A program made the translations under genes and the position numbers. Shown here piece by piece: positions 44,191-56,700 of a DNA stretch of 64,000 nt. The stretch covers positions 598,848-662,847 of the forward strand of contig JBFMHN010000001.1 of assembly GCA_040752895.1 (NCBI GenBank). Direction: 5' to 3'. The number at the start of each line of letters is the position of its first letter. The first letter of the stretch is position 1. Source of the stretch: Pseudomonadota bacterium (GTDB lineage Bacteria; Pseudomonadota; Alphaproteobacteria; GCA-2746255). The notes beneath the pieces were generated by a model, which saw only the letters and a list, made by a program, of their open reading frames with translations, did not search any database and was not told where the DNA came from.

Positions 44191-46448
44191 GGCTCGTGTC
44201 CGCCAAAGAACGCCCACGACGAACGTTCCCGCGCAAAGAAGAAATCCTCGATTTCATCCGACAAAGCGCCTCGCCCGTCGGCAAGCGGGAGGTTGCCCGC
44301 GCCTTCCGCCTTTCCGGCCGCGATCGCCTGGAGCTGAAGACGCTGATCAAGCGGCTGCTGGAGGAAGGCGAACTCGTGCAGGCCGCAAACCGGCGCCTCG
44401 CCGTGCCCGAGGGCTTGCCCCCGGTTGCCGTTCTCGAAATTTCCGGCACGGATGCCGACGGCGAAGTGCTTGCCCGCCCGATCGCCTGGAAGGAGACGGA
44501 ACCGCCGCCGCCAATCTATGTGGCGATGGAACGCCGCGGGCGCGCAGCGCTCTGGCCTGGTGAACGAATCCTGGCGCGGGTCCATCCGACGAAGGACGGG
44601 GCCTACACCGCCCATATCGTCCGCCGCATCGGCGCGGCGCCGGACCGTATCCTGGGCATCCTTGAAAAAACGACCGATGGCAGCGCCTGCCTCGTGCCGA
44701 CGGACCGCCGTCACAAGCACGTCTATACCGTGCGGCAGGAGGATATAGGGAATGCCCACGCCGGCGATCTCGTCCGCGCCGAGGTCATGCATGCGTCCCG
44801 CCGCTATCGCGAGGTCCGAATCGTCGAGCGGCTGGGCGCTGCGAACGAAGCAGGCTCCGTCAGCCTCATCGCCATCCACAGCCACGACATCCCGACCGAG
44901 TTTCCGCCGGAAGCGCTGGCGCTGGCAAACCACGCCGGTCCAGCCGATGCGAGCGGGCGCGCCGACCTTCGAACGCTTCCTCTCGTCACGATCGACGGCG
45001 CGGACGCCCGCGATTTCGACGACGCCGTCTGGGCGGAAGCGGATGGCGATCCGAAAAACCCGGACGGCTGGCACCTCCTCGTCGCCATCGCCGACGTCGC
45101 CCATTATGTCCGCCCGGGCGACGCGCTGGACCGGGTCGCTTTCGAGCGTGGCAACTCCGCCTATTTTCCGGACCGGGTCGTGCCGATGCTGCCCGAATCG
45201 CTCTCGAATGGCTGGTGCTCGCTGAAACCCGGCGAGGACCGCTCCTGCCTTGCCGCGGATTTATGGATCGACGGCGAGGGCGTTCTGCTTCGCCATGAAT
45301 TCCGGCGCGGCCTCATGCGCTCCGCCGCGCGGCTCACCTACGAACAGGTCGAACGCGCGCAGAACGGTTTCCCGGACGCGACGACCCTGCCACTTCTCGA
45401 CCGTGTCATACGGCCGCTTTATGGCGCCTACGCGGCGCTTAGCAAGGCGCGCGCCGCCCGCGGCACGCTTGAACTCGATCTGCCGGAACGGAAAATGGAA
45501 TTCGGGGCGCACGGCAAGGTTGCCGCCATCCAAACCGCCGAGCGGTACGCCAGCCATCGATTGATCGAGGAATTCATGATTCTCGCCAACGTCGCCGCCA
45601 GCGAAACCCTGGAAAGCCGTCGCACCCCCTGTCTGTACCGCGTTCACGACTCGCCGCCGCCGAACAAACTGGAACCGCTTCGCGAATTTCTCGCCTCGCT
45701 GAACCTGCGTCTGGCAAAGGGGCAAGTCCTTCGCCCGCACCATTTCAACCGCATCCTGCGCGAGGCCGCCGGCACGCCCTATGCCGAAATCGTCAGCCTC
45801 GTCGTCCTGCGAAGCCAGGCGAAGGCGGAATACAACCCGGAGAACCGCGGGCACTTCGGGCTGGCGCTGCGACGCTATTGCCACTTCACCTCGCCCATTC
45901 GCCGTTACGCCGATCTGATCGTGCACCGCTCCCTCATCCGGGCGCTTCGCCTGGGCGAGGACGGCCTTACGGCCGAAGCGGAAAACCGCCTGACGGCAAT
46001 CGGCGAACATATCTCGCTTACGGAGCGCCGCGCGGAAATCGCCGAGCGCGACGCCGCTGACCGTTACGCGACTCTTTTTCTGAGCGAGCGCGTCGGCGCC
46101 GAGTTTGCGGCCCAGCTTACCGGCGTCACCCATTTCGGCCTTTTCGTCACCCTGGACGAAACCCGGGCGGACGGTTTCATCCCCATCCGCACCCTGGGCT
46201 GGGAACGTTTTCTTCACGACGCCATCCATCACGAGCTGATCGGTGAGCGCAGCCGGCTCACCTTCCGGCTTGGCGATCGGGTAAGGGTCCGGCTTGCGGA
46301 GGCGAACACGGCGACGGGAAGCCTGCTTTTCGAACTCGTCGAGGGCGGCCGGAAAGGCAAAGCGCGCGCGGCCTCCCCCCGCGGAAAAGGCCTGGCAAAA
46401 CAGTCCCAAACCGGAAAAAAGGCCGCTCGGAGGCGGCGAACGCGCTAA
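44187..46448 (+). CDS. rnr: Ribonuclease R
   Basis: Processive 3'-to-5' exoribonuclease (RNB family). 753 residues: an N-terminal winged-helix/cold-shock portion (KEEILDFIRQSASPVGKREV), the RNB catalytic segment VTIDGADARDFDDAVWAE followed by HLLVAIADVAHYV, YFPDRVVPMLPESLSNGWCS, YCHFTSPIRRYADLIVHR and an S1 domain near the end, plus a basic tail. The TTG at 44187 overlaps the topA stop; a GTG at 44196 is an alternative. Confidence 0.95.
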   Translation: MRLVSAKERPRRTFPRKEEILDFIRQSASPVGKREVARAFRLSGRDRLELKTLIKRLLEEGELVQAANRRLAVPEGLPPVAVLEISGTDADGEVLARPIAWKETEPPPPIYVAMERRGRAALWPGERILARVHPTKDGAYTAHIVRRIGAAPDRILGILEKTTDGSACLVPTDRRHKHVYTVRQEDIGNAHAGDLVRAEVMHASRRYREVRIVERLGAANEAGSVSLIAIHSHDIPTEFPPEALALANHAGPADASGRADLRTLPLVTIDGADARDFDDAVWAEADGDPKNPDGWHLLVAIADVAHYVRPGDALDRVAFERGNSAYFPDRVVPMLPESLSNGWCSLKPGEDRSCLAADLWIDGEGVLLRHEFRRGLMRSAARLTYEQVERAQNGFPDATTLPLLDRVIRPLYGAYAALSKARAARGTLELDLPERKMEFGAHGKVAAIQTAERYASHRLIEEFMILANVAASETLESRRTPCLYRVHDSPPPNKLEPLREFLASLNLRLAKGQVLRPHHFNRILREAAGTPYAEIVSLVVLRSQAKAEYNPENRGHFGLALRRYCHFTSPIRRYADLIVHRSLIRALRLGEDGLTAEAENRLTAIGEHISLTERRAEIAERDAADRYATLFLSERVGAEFAAQLTGVTHFGLFVTLDETRADGFIPIRTLGWERFLHDAIHHELIGERSRLTFRLGDRVRVRLAEANTATGSLLFELVEGGRKGKARAASPRGKGLAKQSQTGKKAARRRRTR

Positions 46449-46457
46449 GATTGGAGG

Positions 46458-47990
46458 ATGGGCAAAGGCAGCAAATACCGGCCCGGCTGGAGTTTTCCGG
46501 CAGCCTTTCTGGCCGCTTTTTTTCTTGCGGCCTGCACCGGCGGCACCCCGCCCCCCGTCGCGGCAACGGACGGCCCCCTGCCGCAGGCCATCTTTGCCGC
46601 AGGCTATGGCGGCATCGCCGAGAAATATATCGAACCGAGGACGGCACGCGATATCGCGCTTGATGGGCTGCACGGACTTTCCGATGCAGACCCGGCGCTG
46701 GAGATCGAGGCAAGCGGTGATCTGCTCCGGCTCGACCGAGACGACCGACCGCTCCGTGTAGGTGTGGCGCCGACCGCACAGAATTTGGAGGGCTGGGCCT
46801 CCTTGAGTGCGGATTTCCTTGTTGCCGCGCTCACCAATCCAGCCGCCGGGGGCGAGAGGGATTCTCTCATGACGGCGATGTTCACGCGCGCGCTTGAAAC
46901 GCTCGACTCCTATTCGCGCTACGCGGCGCCGAAAGCCGCCGTTCGCCAGCGCGAAAAACGGAAAGGCTTCGACGGAGCCGGGCTGTACGTCCAGAGGTTC
47001 GAAGACGCCTTCTTCATCACGGCAGTGATCCCGGAAAGCCCCGCCGCACTGGCCGGCGTGCGCCCGTCGGATGAAATTCTGGAAATCGACGGCGCGCCCG
47101 TCGCCGGGCTCGATCTGGAGGCCGTGCTGGACCGGTTGCACGGACCCGTCAACAGCACGCTTTCGCTTGCCCTTCGCCGGCGCGATACGCCAGCGCCAAT
47201 CGGGATCACGCTCCAACGGCAGCACGTCTATTCGCCGACCGTCGAATACGAACGCCTTGGGGCCATCGCCTATTTTCGCCTGAGCAGTTTCAACCACGAC
47301 ACCGCCCAAAGCCTCGCCCGCCATATCGCCAAGGCGGAAATGGAGGCGGGAAAAAATCTTCGCGGCCTTGTCCTCGACCTGCGGGATAATCCCGGCGGGC
47401 TCATGGATCAAGCAATCGCCGTCGCCGATCTCTTCCTCGAGTCGGGCCGTATCGTTTCCACCCGTGGCCGACACCCGAACAGCAACCAAATTTACGACGC
47501 CGCCGCCGGCGACATTGTCGATGGCTTGCCCATCGTCGTTTTGCTGAACGGCAAGAGCGCCTCGTCCGCCGAGATCGTCGCCGCCGCCCTTCACGACCGC
47601 CGGCGCGCCGTGGTCGTGGGCAGCCGGTCTTACGGCAAGGGAAGCGTCCAGACGATCCTTCCCCTCCCCAACCAAGCGGAAATCACCCTGACTTGGTCGC
47701 ATCTCTATAGGCCAAACGGCCAATCCCTGAACGAGGCCGGCGTCGCACCGGACGTTTGCACGGCGAACGCAAAAGGAAAAGAAGAAGACATGGAAGGCCT
47801 GCTCCGCGCCATGGCGCAGCCCGGCGGCCAGGGGGAAACCGCCTGTCCGCCGCTGCGAACGGAGAACCCTCTCGACCTCCCCCTCGCTAAACGGCTGCTG
47901 GGAAATGCCGAGCTTTATGCGAGCTTCTTCCGGGAAACCCCGGAAGAAATCGCCAGGGCGGGCGGCAAGATGGGCGAAGGAACGAGGTAA
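46458..47990 (+). CDS. S41-family carboxy-terminal processing protease, lipoprotein
   Basis: 510 residues. Lipobox near the N-terminus (AAFFLAACTGG, Cys about 28), then an N-terminal region, a PDZ domain (about 168-250, GLYVQRFEDAFFITAVIPES then ILEIDGAPVAG) and the S41 catalytic domain (GLVLDLRDNPGGLMDQAIAV, LLNGKSASSAEIVAAALHDR with Ser, and SRSYGKGSVQTI with Lys). Likely anchored on the periplasmic side. It starts 9 bases after rnr. Confidence 0.92.
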   Translation: MGKGSKYRPGWSFPAAFLAAFFLAACTGGTPPPVAATDGPLPQAIFAAGYGGIAEKYIEPRTARDIALDGLHGLSDADPALEIEASGDLLRLDRDDRPLRVGVAPTAQNLEGWASLSADFLVAALTNPAAGGERDSLMTAMFTRALETLDSYSRYAAPKAAVRQREKRKGFDGAGLYVQRFEDAFFITAVIPESPAALAGVRPSDEILEIDGAPVAGLDLEAVLDRLHGPVNSTLSLALRRRDTPAPIGITLQRQHVYSPTVEYERLGAIAYFRLSSFNHDTAQSLARHIAKAEMEAGKNLRGLVLDLRDNPGGLMDQAIAVADLFLESGRIVSTRGRHPNSNQIYDAAAGDIVDGLPIVVLLNGKSASSAEIVAAALHDRRRAVVVGSRSYGKGSVQTILPLPNQAEITLTWSHLYRPNGQSLNEAGVAPDVCTANAKGKEEDMEGLLRAMAQPGGQGETACPPLRTENPLDLPLAKRLLGNAELYASFFRETPEEIARAGGKMGEGTR

Positions 47991-48110
47991 CCTGGCGCCT
48001 GCCCCGGGGGCCGACCGCTTGCGAATCCGGCTTTCGACTTGACAGGCCTTGCGAAAAAGCTAAGTTTGCGCCGCCGAAGGCAGGCAAGAACCTGAAGGGC
48101 TCCTTCCAAA

Positions 48111-48278
48111 ATGGCGAAATCGAACACCCTTTTGATCAAGCTGGTCAGCACTGCGGACACCGGATACTTCTATCTTCGGAAGAGGAACCCGCGGCAGCAG
48201 ACGGAGAAGCTCGAGCTCAAGAAATACGATCCCGTCGTGCGCAAGCACGTCCTGTTCAAGGAAACGAAGCTGAAATAG
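48111..48278 (+). CDS. rpmG: 50S ribosomal protein L33
   Basis: A 55-residue protein: [20 protein letters not shown], then [20 protein letters not shown] and FKETKLK. This is the cysteine-free alphaproteobacterial form of L33. A terminator follows 25 bases beyond the stop. Confidence 0.97.
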   Translation: MAKSNTLLIKLVSTADTGYFYLRKRNPRQQTEKLELKKYDPVVRKHVLFKETKLK

Positions 48279-48303
48279 AAGGCGCGGCTTAACGCCGGTC
48301 GAA

Positions 48304-48325
48304 GCCGCCCGCGGGCGGCTTTTTC
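48304..48325 (+). terminator. Intrinsic terminator of rpmG
   Basis: Stem GCCGCCC / GGGCGGC with a 2-base loop, followed by TTTTT. It separates rpmG from the convergent pleD gene. Confidence 0.9.
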
Positions 48326-48334
48326 AACGGCCCG

Positions 48335-49762
48335 TCAGGCTAGCCGTTCCATGTTGCCCACATCGCCGGCTTTTCCATCGCCCTTGTCGTCCAGCACCCA
48401 CACCTTGTCGCGACCCAAGGCCTTCGCCTGGTACATGGCCCGGTCGGCCCGTCCAAGCAAATCTTCCGGCGTCTCCGATGGGTTGCAGATTTGGGCGACG
48501 CCCAGGCTTATGGTCACGCGAATCTCCTCCACGTCGTCCGGAACGCGAAACGGCCGTTTCGAAATACTGGTGCGTACGCGCTCAGCCATACTACGCACGA
48601 ACTGAAGCGAACAATCCGGCATAACAATGACGAATTCTTCCCCGCCGAGACGGGCAACCAAATCGAAGCTTCGCACGTTTGCCCGAATCCGCGCCGCCAC
48701 TTCCTTGAGGACCTCATCGCCCGCGGCGTGACCGTAGGTGTCGTTTACATTCTTGAAATGATCCACGTCGACGATGGCAACCGTCAGGGCCTTGGCGTCT
48801 TCGACGGCCTGCCCCATCATGCGCGGCAGATGGGCGTCCAGGTACCGCCGGTTATAAAGGCCCGTCAGGCTGTCCGTCACCGCCATCGCCAGATTGTCGC
48901 GGTAGGTGCTGGTCAAGCGTTCCTGATAGCGTCGATGCCGAATCTGAGCGCGGCTTCGCAGGATGAGTTCGCTTCGTTCGATCGGCCGCACGAGATAATC
49001 GTTGACGCCAACCTCGAAGGCCTTGGCAAGAAGGTCCTCCTCGTGCTCTTCGACGAGGACGAGGATAGACAGATTTCGAAGCTCTTCCCGGGCGCGCATC
49101 TGAGCGACAAGCCGAAGCGCATCCTCTTCCATCAAATCCAGGCTTAAGATAACGAGCTCGTAGGCATTGCCAAGAGCCGAGGCGAGCGCCTCCGGGCCGT
49201 TATTCACAACCGTGACGCTATCGCCCTTGACCGAGGCGAGCGCCTCGCAGAGGTGTTCGGCGCTGGACGGGTTGTCCTCAATCAAAAGAACTTTTGCCTT
49301 GTCGACGTCTTCCCGGGAGGAGTCGCGTATGTCGGAAGGAAGCCCAAGCTGTTCATTCGTCGCGATTCGGCTAAGCCAGGCGTCGGTCATCATCTTGATC
49401 CGCGTCAGGTTTCGCACGCGGGCAAGCAGCGCTTTGTCGCTGACCGGTTTCGTCAGGAAGTCGTCGGCACCCGATTCGAGACCCTGGATGCGGTCCTTCG
49501 TTTCGCTCAGCGCCGTGACCATAACGACAGGGATATGGGCGCTTTTCGGATCCGATTTGATCTTCTTGCAGACCTCGAAGCCGCTCATGCCAGGCATCAT
49601 AACGTCGAGCAGCACGATGTCCGGCGATTCATTTTTAATCATTTGAAGGGCGGAAGGCCCGTTCGTGGCCGTGATGACGTCGAAATATTCGTTCGATAGG
49701 CGCGCTTCCAGCAATTTCACGTTTGCCGGCATGTCGTCAACAATCAGAACGCGCGCGGACAT
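48335..49762 (-). CDS. pleD: PleD-type response regulator with diguanylate cyclase domain (REC-REC-GGDEF)
   Basis: 475 residues. First receiver (1-120, VLIVDDMPAN, IVLLDVMMPGMSG, K in LTKPVSDK); a second receiver-like domain (about 150-280) whose acceptor position is altered (ILSLDL); GGDEF domain (about 300-465) with the active RLGGEEFVIVMP and an inhibitory I-site RSFD five residues before it. It makes c-di-GMP when the first receiver is phosphorylated. In Caulobacter, PleD drives the swarmer-to-stalked transition. divK lies immediately upstream, 6 bases away, in one operon. Confidence 0.95.
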   Translation of the reverse strand: MSARVLIVDDMPANVKLLEARLSNEYFDVITATNGPSALQMIKNESPDIVLLDVMMPGMSGFEVCKKIKSDPKSAHIPVVMVTALSETKDRIQGLESGADDFLTKPVSDKALLARVRNLTRIKMMTDAWLSRIATNEQLGLPSDIRDSSREDVDKAKVLLIEDNPSSAEHLCEALASVKGDSVTVVNNGPEALASALGNAYELVILSLDLMEEDALRLVAQMRAREELRNLSILVLVEEHEEDLLAKAFEVGVNDYLVRPIERSELILRSRAQIRHRRYQERLTSTYRDNLAMAVTDSLTGLYNRRYLDAHLPRMMGQAVEDAKALTVAIVDVDHFKNVNDTYGHAAGDEVLKEVAARIRANVRSFDLVARLGGEEFVIVMPDCSLQFVRSMAERVRTSISKRPFRVPDDVEEIRVTISLGVAQICNPSETPEDLLGRADRAMYQAKALGRDKVWVLDDKGDGKAGDVGNMERLA

Positions 49763-49768
49763 GACGTC

Positions 49769-50137
49769 TTAGCCTATGACTTTTTTGATGGTTCCCAAGA
49801 AGTGCGGAACGGAAATCGGCTTAGCGATATAAGCTTCGCACCCGCCTTCCCGAATTTTTTCCTCGTCCCCCTTCATCGCAAAGGCGGTGACGGCAATGAC
49901 GGGAATCGCTTTCAGCGTCTCGTCTTCCTTGATTTGCTTCGTGATGACCAAACCGGAAATTTCCGGTAGCTGGATATCCATCAACACGAGGTCCGGCCGA
50001 TACTTCCGCACCATTTCCAGCGCCTCGAAGCCGTCCTTCGTCTGCAGGGTCCGATAGCCATTGGCAACCAGAAGGTCCTGGAAAAGTTTCATGTTGAGAT
50101 CGTTGTCTTCAACGATGAGGATGGTCTTGGGCATCAT
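49769..50137 (-). CDS. divK: Single-domain cell-cycle response regulator DivK
   Basis: 122 residues of pure receiver: [32 protein letters not shown] with the acceptor Asp, T/A switch in [10 protein letters not shown] and K in YIAKPIS. This arrangement beside PleD is the alphaproteobacterial cell-polarity module. The kinases PleC/DivJ are not in the window. Confidence 0.95.
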   Translation of the reverse strand: MMPKTILIVEDNDLNMKLFQDLLVANGYRTLQTKDGFEALEMVRKYRPDLVLMDIQLPEISGLVITKQIKEDETLKAIPVIAVTAFAMKGDEEKIREGGCEAYIAKPISVPHFLGTIKKVIG

Positions 50138-50285
50138 CAGACTTTCCGGTCGGCTACCCCCGAATGCGCCTTCTTCTTAGGCCCCGGATGGTTAGCATAT
50201 TCTTAAGGCTTGCCGACGGCCCGCCTTATCTCTTTGAAAATTTGCAGGAACCGCCGATCCAGGCGGAGAAACAACCGGTCCCGCC

Positions 50286-51122
50286 TCAGCATTTCGGCGC
50301 CGCCAGCCACTCGACCCGCTCAAGCCGGCTGGTGATTGTGAAATCGCCGTAGTCGAACACCATGCTTTCGGCAATCCCCGACCGCAGCAGCCTTACGCCA
50401 ATCTCGAACTCGGGCTCGGGTTCGCTCGAGCCGATGGGGAAATAGGCCAGTCGAACCGGCCAGCCGCGCTCGCCGGCCAGCCGTTCGAGGCCGGCCTTGC
50501 GTCCCGCCGGAAAGGCGTAGGGACGGCCGATGACGGCGTTAATCTCATAGGCACCGCCCATCTTCGTGCCGTCGAAGACAACCTGGGAAAACAGGAACTC
50601 GCCAGCATCGGCGCGCTCGATGAGTTTGAGGATGTATTCGGTCGGGAATACGATTTTTTCCGGCAAGGCCAGCGGCACCACCGGCGGCCGCGAGAAAGTC
50701 GCTTCCCCTGCGGCGCCTTTCGACCGAATCTTGGCCTCGCCGAGCATATTCTCCTGAACGGAGCCATCGTTGTGGTGGGTGTAATTAAAACGGAACACAA
50801 GTCCGTTCTTCGATTCCCAGCCCAAAAAACGAACGTCCACAACGGATTCGCCGCCTTGGCTGTTCGAAAGCAACAGCCGGGTACCCTCGGTCGTTTGCCA
50901 GCCCTCGCAGGACTCGACCGCTTCCATGACGATGGCGCCTTGAACGTCCACGACCCGGCTCGTCTGTTTCACATCACCGATCGCGGCCGAGTAATAGGCC
51001 CGGTGCGGCATCATCTTGGCGCCCGCCGTAGCCTCGTGGGCAGAAAGCGAAAAAAGAAGGCCGGTAAAAAAGAGGGTGAAAAGGAAGCCGCGCAAGGTCA
51101 CCTTTCGTCTCCTTCCCTTCAT
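50286..51122 (-). CDS. eipB: EipB-family periplasmic envelope-integrity protein (DUF1849)
   Basis: 278 residues with a signal peptide (GFLFTLFFTGLLFSLSAHEA). MPHRAYYSAAIGDVKQTSRV, DVQGAIVMEAVESCEGW, LPEKIVFPTEYILKLIERA and FDGTKMGGAYEINAVIG fit the DUF1849/EipB family, a beta-spiral protein needed for envelope integrity in Brucella. The conserved cysteine pair (CEGW and the C-terminal PKC) could form a disulfide. The start at 51122 gives a regular signal sequence. Divergent from the diguanylate-cyclase gene. Confidence 0.85.
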   Translation of the reverse strand: MKGRRRKVTLRGFLFTLFFTGLLFSLSAHEATAGAKMMPHRAYYSAAIGDVKQTSRVVDVQGAIVMEAVESCEGWQTTEGTRLLLSNSQGGESVVDVRFLGWESKNGLVFRFNYTHHNDGSVQENMLGEAKIRSKGAAGEATFSRPPVVPLALPEKIVFPTEYILKLIERADAGEFLFSQVVFDGTKMGGAYEINAVIGRPYAFPAGRKAGLERLAGERGWPVRLAYFPIGSSEPEPEFEIGVRLLRSGIAESMVFDYGDFTITSRLERVEWLAAPKC

Positions 51123-51362
51123 TTTCTTCCGCCACCCCCCATGAGCCACGCCGGGCGGCAAAGAGGGAAGGTAAATTTCGCCGACTTTTGCTCGTGGCTG
51201 CGACCGGATGGGAAATTCTTACCCCCTCCAATGGCGAGGCACAAGACTAACACCTTCATTTCTAGGCTTTTTTTCTTGGCACGCGCCTTGCTTTCCACTT
51301 CTCTAGACACGACCGGCTGGTCACAAAAACAAGCAACAGGCTTGGACAGGTTGCGATTAAAC

Positions 51363-52097
51363 ATGACGACAGCAAAACCCGATTTCAATTTTACTTCCAC
51401 CGCCTGGAAGCCCGCGCCCGCACCGGCAACCGGGCAGCCGGCCGCTCCCGATCGATTGCTCTCGAAACGCTTGAAACCGTGGGAAGAGCGTCTGCGCGGC
51501 GTCAACCAGCTAACGCTGCTCGAACAGGCCTTGCACATGGCGGCGGATGCCGAACGGCGACTCTCCGCTCAGGCCGACCGCATCGCAAGGCTCGAAGTCC
51601 TGACGATGACGGACGAACTGACGGGCCTTCTCAACCGCCGCGGTTTCGACAACGAGACCAATCGCGCGCTCGCTACGGCCAACCGTAACGGGTCGACCGG
51701 CGTTCTTGCCATCTGCGACGTCGACAACTTCAAGTATATTAACGACCATTACGGCCATCCCATCGGCGACGAGGTTTTGCGCGAGGTCGCGCGCCGTATC
51801 AAGGCCAACGTGCGCGAGACGGACTACGTGGCCCGTTTGGGCGGCGACGAATTCGCCATTTTGCTGACAGAAACGGAAACTTCTTACGGGTTTCGTCGAA
51901 TCGAATCCCTTAACCGACTAATCCGGCGGAGCGTCGTCACTTTGAACGGCCACCGGATTCCGATCCAAATCAGTTTCGGGATGGAGTCCTTCGGGCCCGG
52001 CGACAAGAAGAAGGATCTGATCGAGCGCGCCGATTCCGCCATGTTCGAATGCAAGCGGCGCAGGTCCCTCGCCGCCGCAACCGTACCGAGCGCCTAA
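51363..52097 (+). CDS. Soluble diguanylate cyclase (GGDEF)
   Basis: 244 residues: a proline/alanine-rich N-terminus, a coiled-coil (about 40-78, LEQALHMAADAERRLSAQAD) and a GGDEF domain (about 80-235) with DELTGLLNRRGF, the active RLGGDEFAILL and an I-site RETD upstream. No membrane segment or sensory domain, so activity may depend on dimerisation through the coiled coil. The start at 51363 is chosen because the upstream open frame has no coding character. Its stop overlaps the convergent SPOR gene. Confidence 0.9.
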   Translation: MTTAKPDFNFTSTAWKPAPAPATGQPAAPDRLLSKRLKPWEERLRGVNQLTLLEQALHMAADAERRLSAQADRIARLEVLTMTDELTGLLNRRGFDNETNRALATANRNGSTGVLAICDVDNFKYINDHYGHPIGDEVLREVARRIKANVRETDYVARLGGDEFAILLTETETSYGFRRIESLNRLIRRSVVTLNGHRIPIQISFGMESFGPGDKKKDLIERADSAMFECKRRRSLAAATVPSA

Positions 52098-52819
52098 CCG
52101 TTCAAGGCAACTTCCGCCGCCGGTTTTTCGCAGGCCGCGCCCACCCCTTCGACCCCGCACAGCCGCACCCGCCAGGGTTCCGGCACGCCGGCCTCCAGAA
52201 GGGCCGCCCTGGTGGCCTCGAACTCGGCCGGGCGCAAGGGCCCGATCACGACCCGATAGTACCGCTCCCCATTGATCAGGGCCGATACGATATAGGGGGA
52301 ATAGGCCGCGTACCGCTTGGCCGCCGCGACCGCGTTCGTGCGGAAACGGTGGCTACCGATGGCGAGGAAGGTTGCCCCCGTCCCCAGATCGCCAGGATAG
52401 ACCCAAGACGTTTTCGCTTCCGGTTTCCCGTCTCTTACCGAAGGGGGCGCGGCTTCCGACGGCGCCGCCAGCGTCCCCCCTCCGAAGCCTTTGGAAGGAA
52501 TCGGTCCTGGATTCGCCATCGCCAACTGCTCACCCGGCTCCGCCAAGCCGCCGGCGTACGCCGCGCCCCCTTCGGGCGCTTCCGGATGGCAGATGCTTTC
52601 GCCCAGGATCACCCGGTGAAGCGTGCAATCCTCCTGAACGGCGAAGGAAAGCGCGTGATCGGCCACTGCCCGCCCGCTGAAGGCGTAGGCCACCCCATCG
52701 GCGGCCAGACTCGCCACCGTGACGGCGGGCGGCAATGCGCAGCCGCCGACGGAGGCGGCAAACGCAACAGCCGTCGCGACGCCAAACTTTTTTACAGCCG
52801 ATTTTGCAAAACCGCGCAT
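52094..52819 (-). CDS. Lipoprotein with C-terminal SPOR domain
   Basis: 241 residues. Signal sequence with lipobox (ATAVAFAASVGGCALPP), a conserved-looking middle (DHALSFAVQEDCTLHRVILG), a low-complexity linker and a SPOR-type domain (about 145-215, FLAIGSHRFRTNAVAAAKRY then GERYYRVVIGPLRPAEFEAT). SPOR domains bind denuded septal peptidoglycan, so a role at the division site is inferred. Two Cys near the C-terminus. Confidence 0.8.
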   Translation of the reverse strand: MRGFAKSAVKKFGVATAVAFAASVGGCALPPAVTVASLAADGVAYAFSGRAVADHALSFAVQEDCTLHRVILGESICHPEAPEGGAAYAGGLAEPGEQLAMANPGPIPSKGFGGGTLAAPSEAAPPSVRDGKPEAKTSWVYPGDLGTGATFLAIGSHRFRTNAVAAAKRYAAYSPYIVSALINGERYYRVVIGPLRPAEFEATRAALLEAGVPEPWRVRLCGVEGVGAACEKPAAEVALNG

Positions 52820-52921
52820 CACCACCCAGGAAACCCAAGAACGGAAACGAGAAGCCTAGCGCCCGGCGACTAACGCGCCGTTAAGGACTATCGTTAACTT
52901 GCAGAAAATAAAGAAAAAATC

Positions 52922-56031
<3,110 letters not shown>

Positions 56032-56035
<4 letters not shown>

Positions 56036-56700
56036 TTCCCGGTTCCCAGCGTTTCACGAACGAAAGGCACGGTGATCCGCCGCCGGCGGGCGAGCGCCGC
56101 CTTGTCAAGCGCCGTCACCACGTCGCGGGCGGCGGCGAAGGAACGTTCGGTCCGGCTCAAGAGATAGCCGATGACCTCCTCGCCGACGGCAAGCTGGCAA
56201 TCGTTGAAAAGCTTTACAAGAACGGCGGCAAAAAGCTGGTCATCGGGTGGGGCCAACCATACGGCCGGCAGCGCCAGCAGGCGCGAGCGGAGATCGGCGA
56301 GGCCGATCCGCCACCGCGCCGGCGGCTCACGGTCGGTCAGCAGCAGGTGCCCCTTCCGTTCGACAAGCGCGTTGTGGAGATGGAGAAGGGCCGTCTCGTC
56401 CGCCGCCGCGGCATCCTCGACGACGCAGGCCCGCCCTTCAGCCAGAATAGCCCGTGGTTCCGCCAGCGAGAGCCCGGCGGCCCGAAAGAACACCCCGTTT
56501 GCGCGCGCCAGCCAAACCTGGGCGAGATGCGTCTTGCCCGAGCCCGGCGGCCCGTAAAGAAAGAGGCCGGTTCCCGGCCAGTCCGGCCAGCGGTCGATCC
56601 AGTCAACCGCCGTCTTGTTCGAAGGGGCGACCAGGAAATCCTCATTGCCGAGCGCCGGCCGGTGGCCAAGGTCGAGAGGAAGCTGCCGTTCCGGCCTCAT
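56032..56700 (-). CDS. hda: Hda-type DnaA homologue (regulatory inactivation of DnaA)
   Basis: 222 residues of the AAA+ core of DnaA without the DNA-binding domain: RQLPLDLGHRPAL (clamp-binding motif QLPLDL at the N-terminus), Walker A LYGPPGSGKTHLAQVW, Walker B region ACVVEDAAAADE (one acidic pair) and sensor region LTDREPPARW. With the beta clamp it stimulates ATP hydrolysis by DnaA. Overlaps the upstream permease gene by 4 bases (ATGA). Confidence 0.9.

Noticed and set aside
44039..44449. A Ser/Arg-rich minus-strand frame
   Set aside because: Created by the Thr-Lys repeat of topA read on the other strand.
45261..47723. An 820-codon minus-strand frame opposite rnr and the S41 protease
   Set aside because: Antisense open frame caused by high GC; both plus-strand genes have full family motifs.
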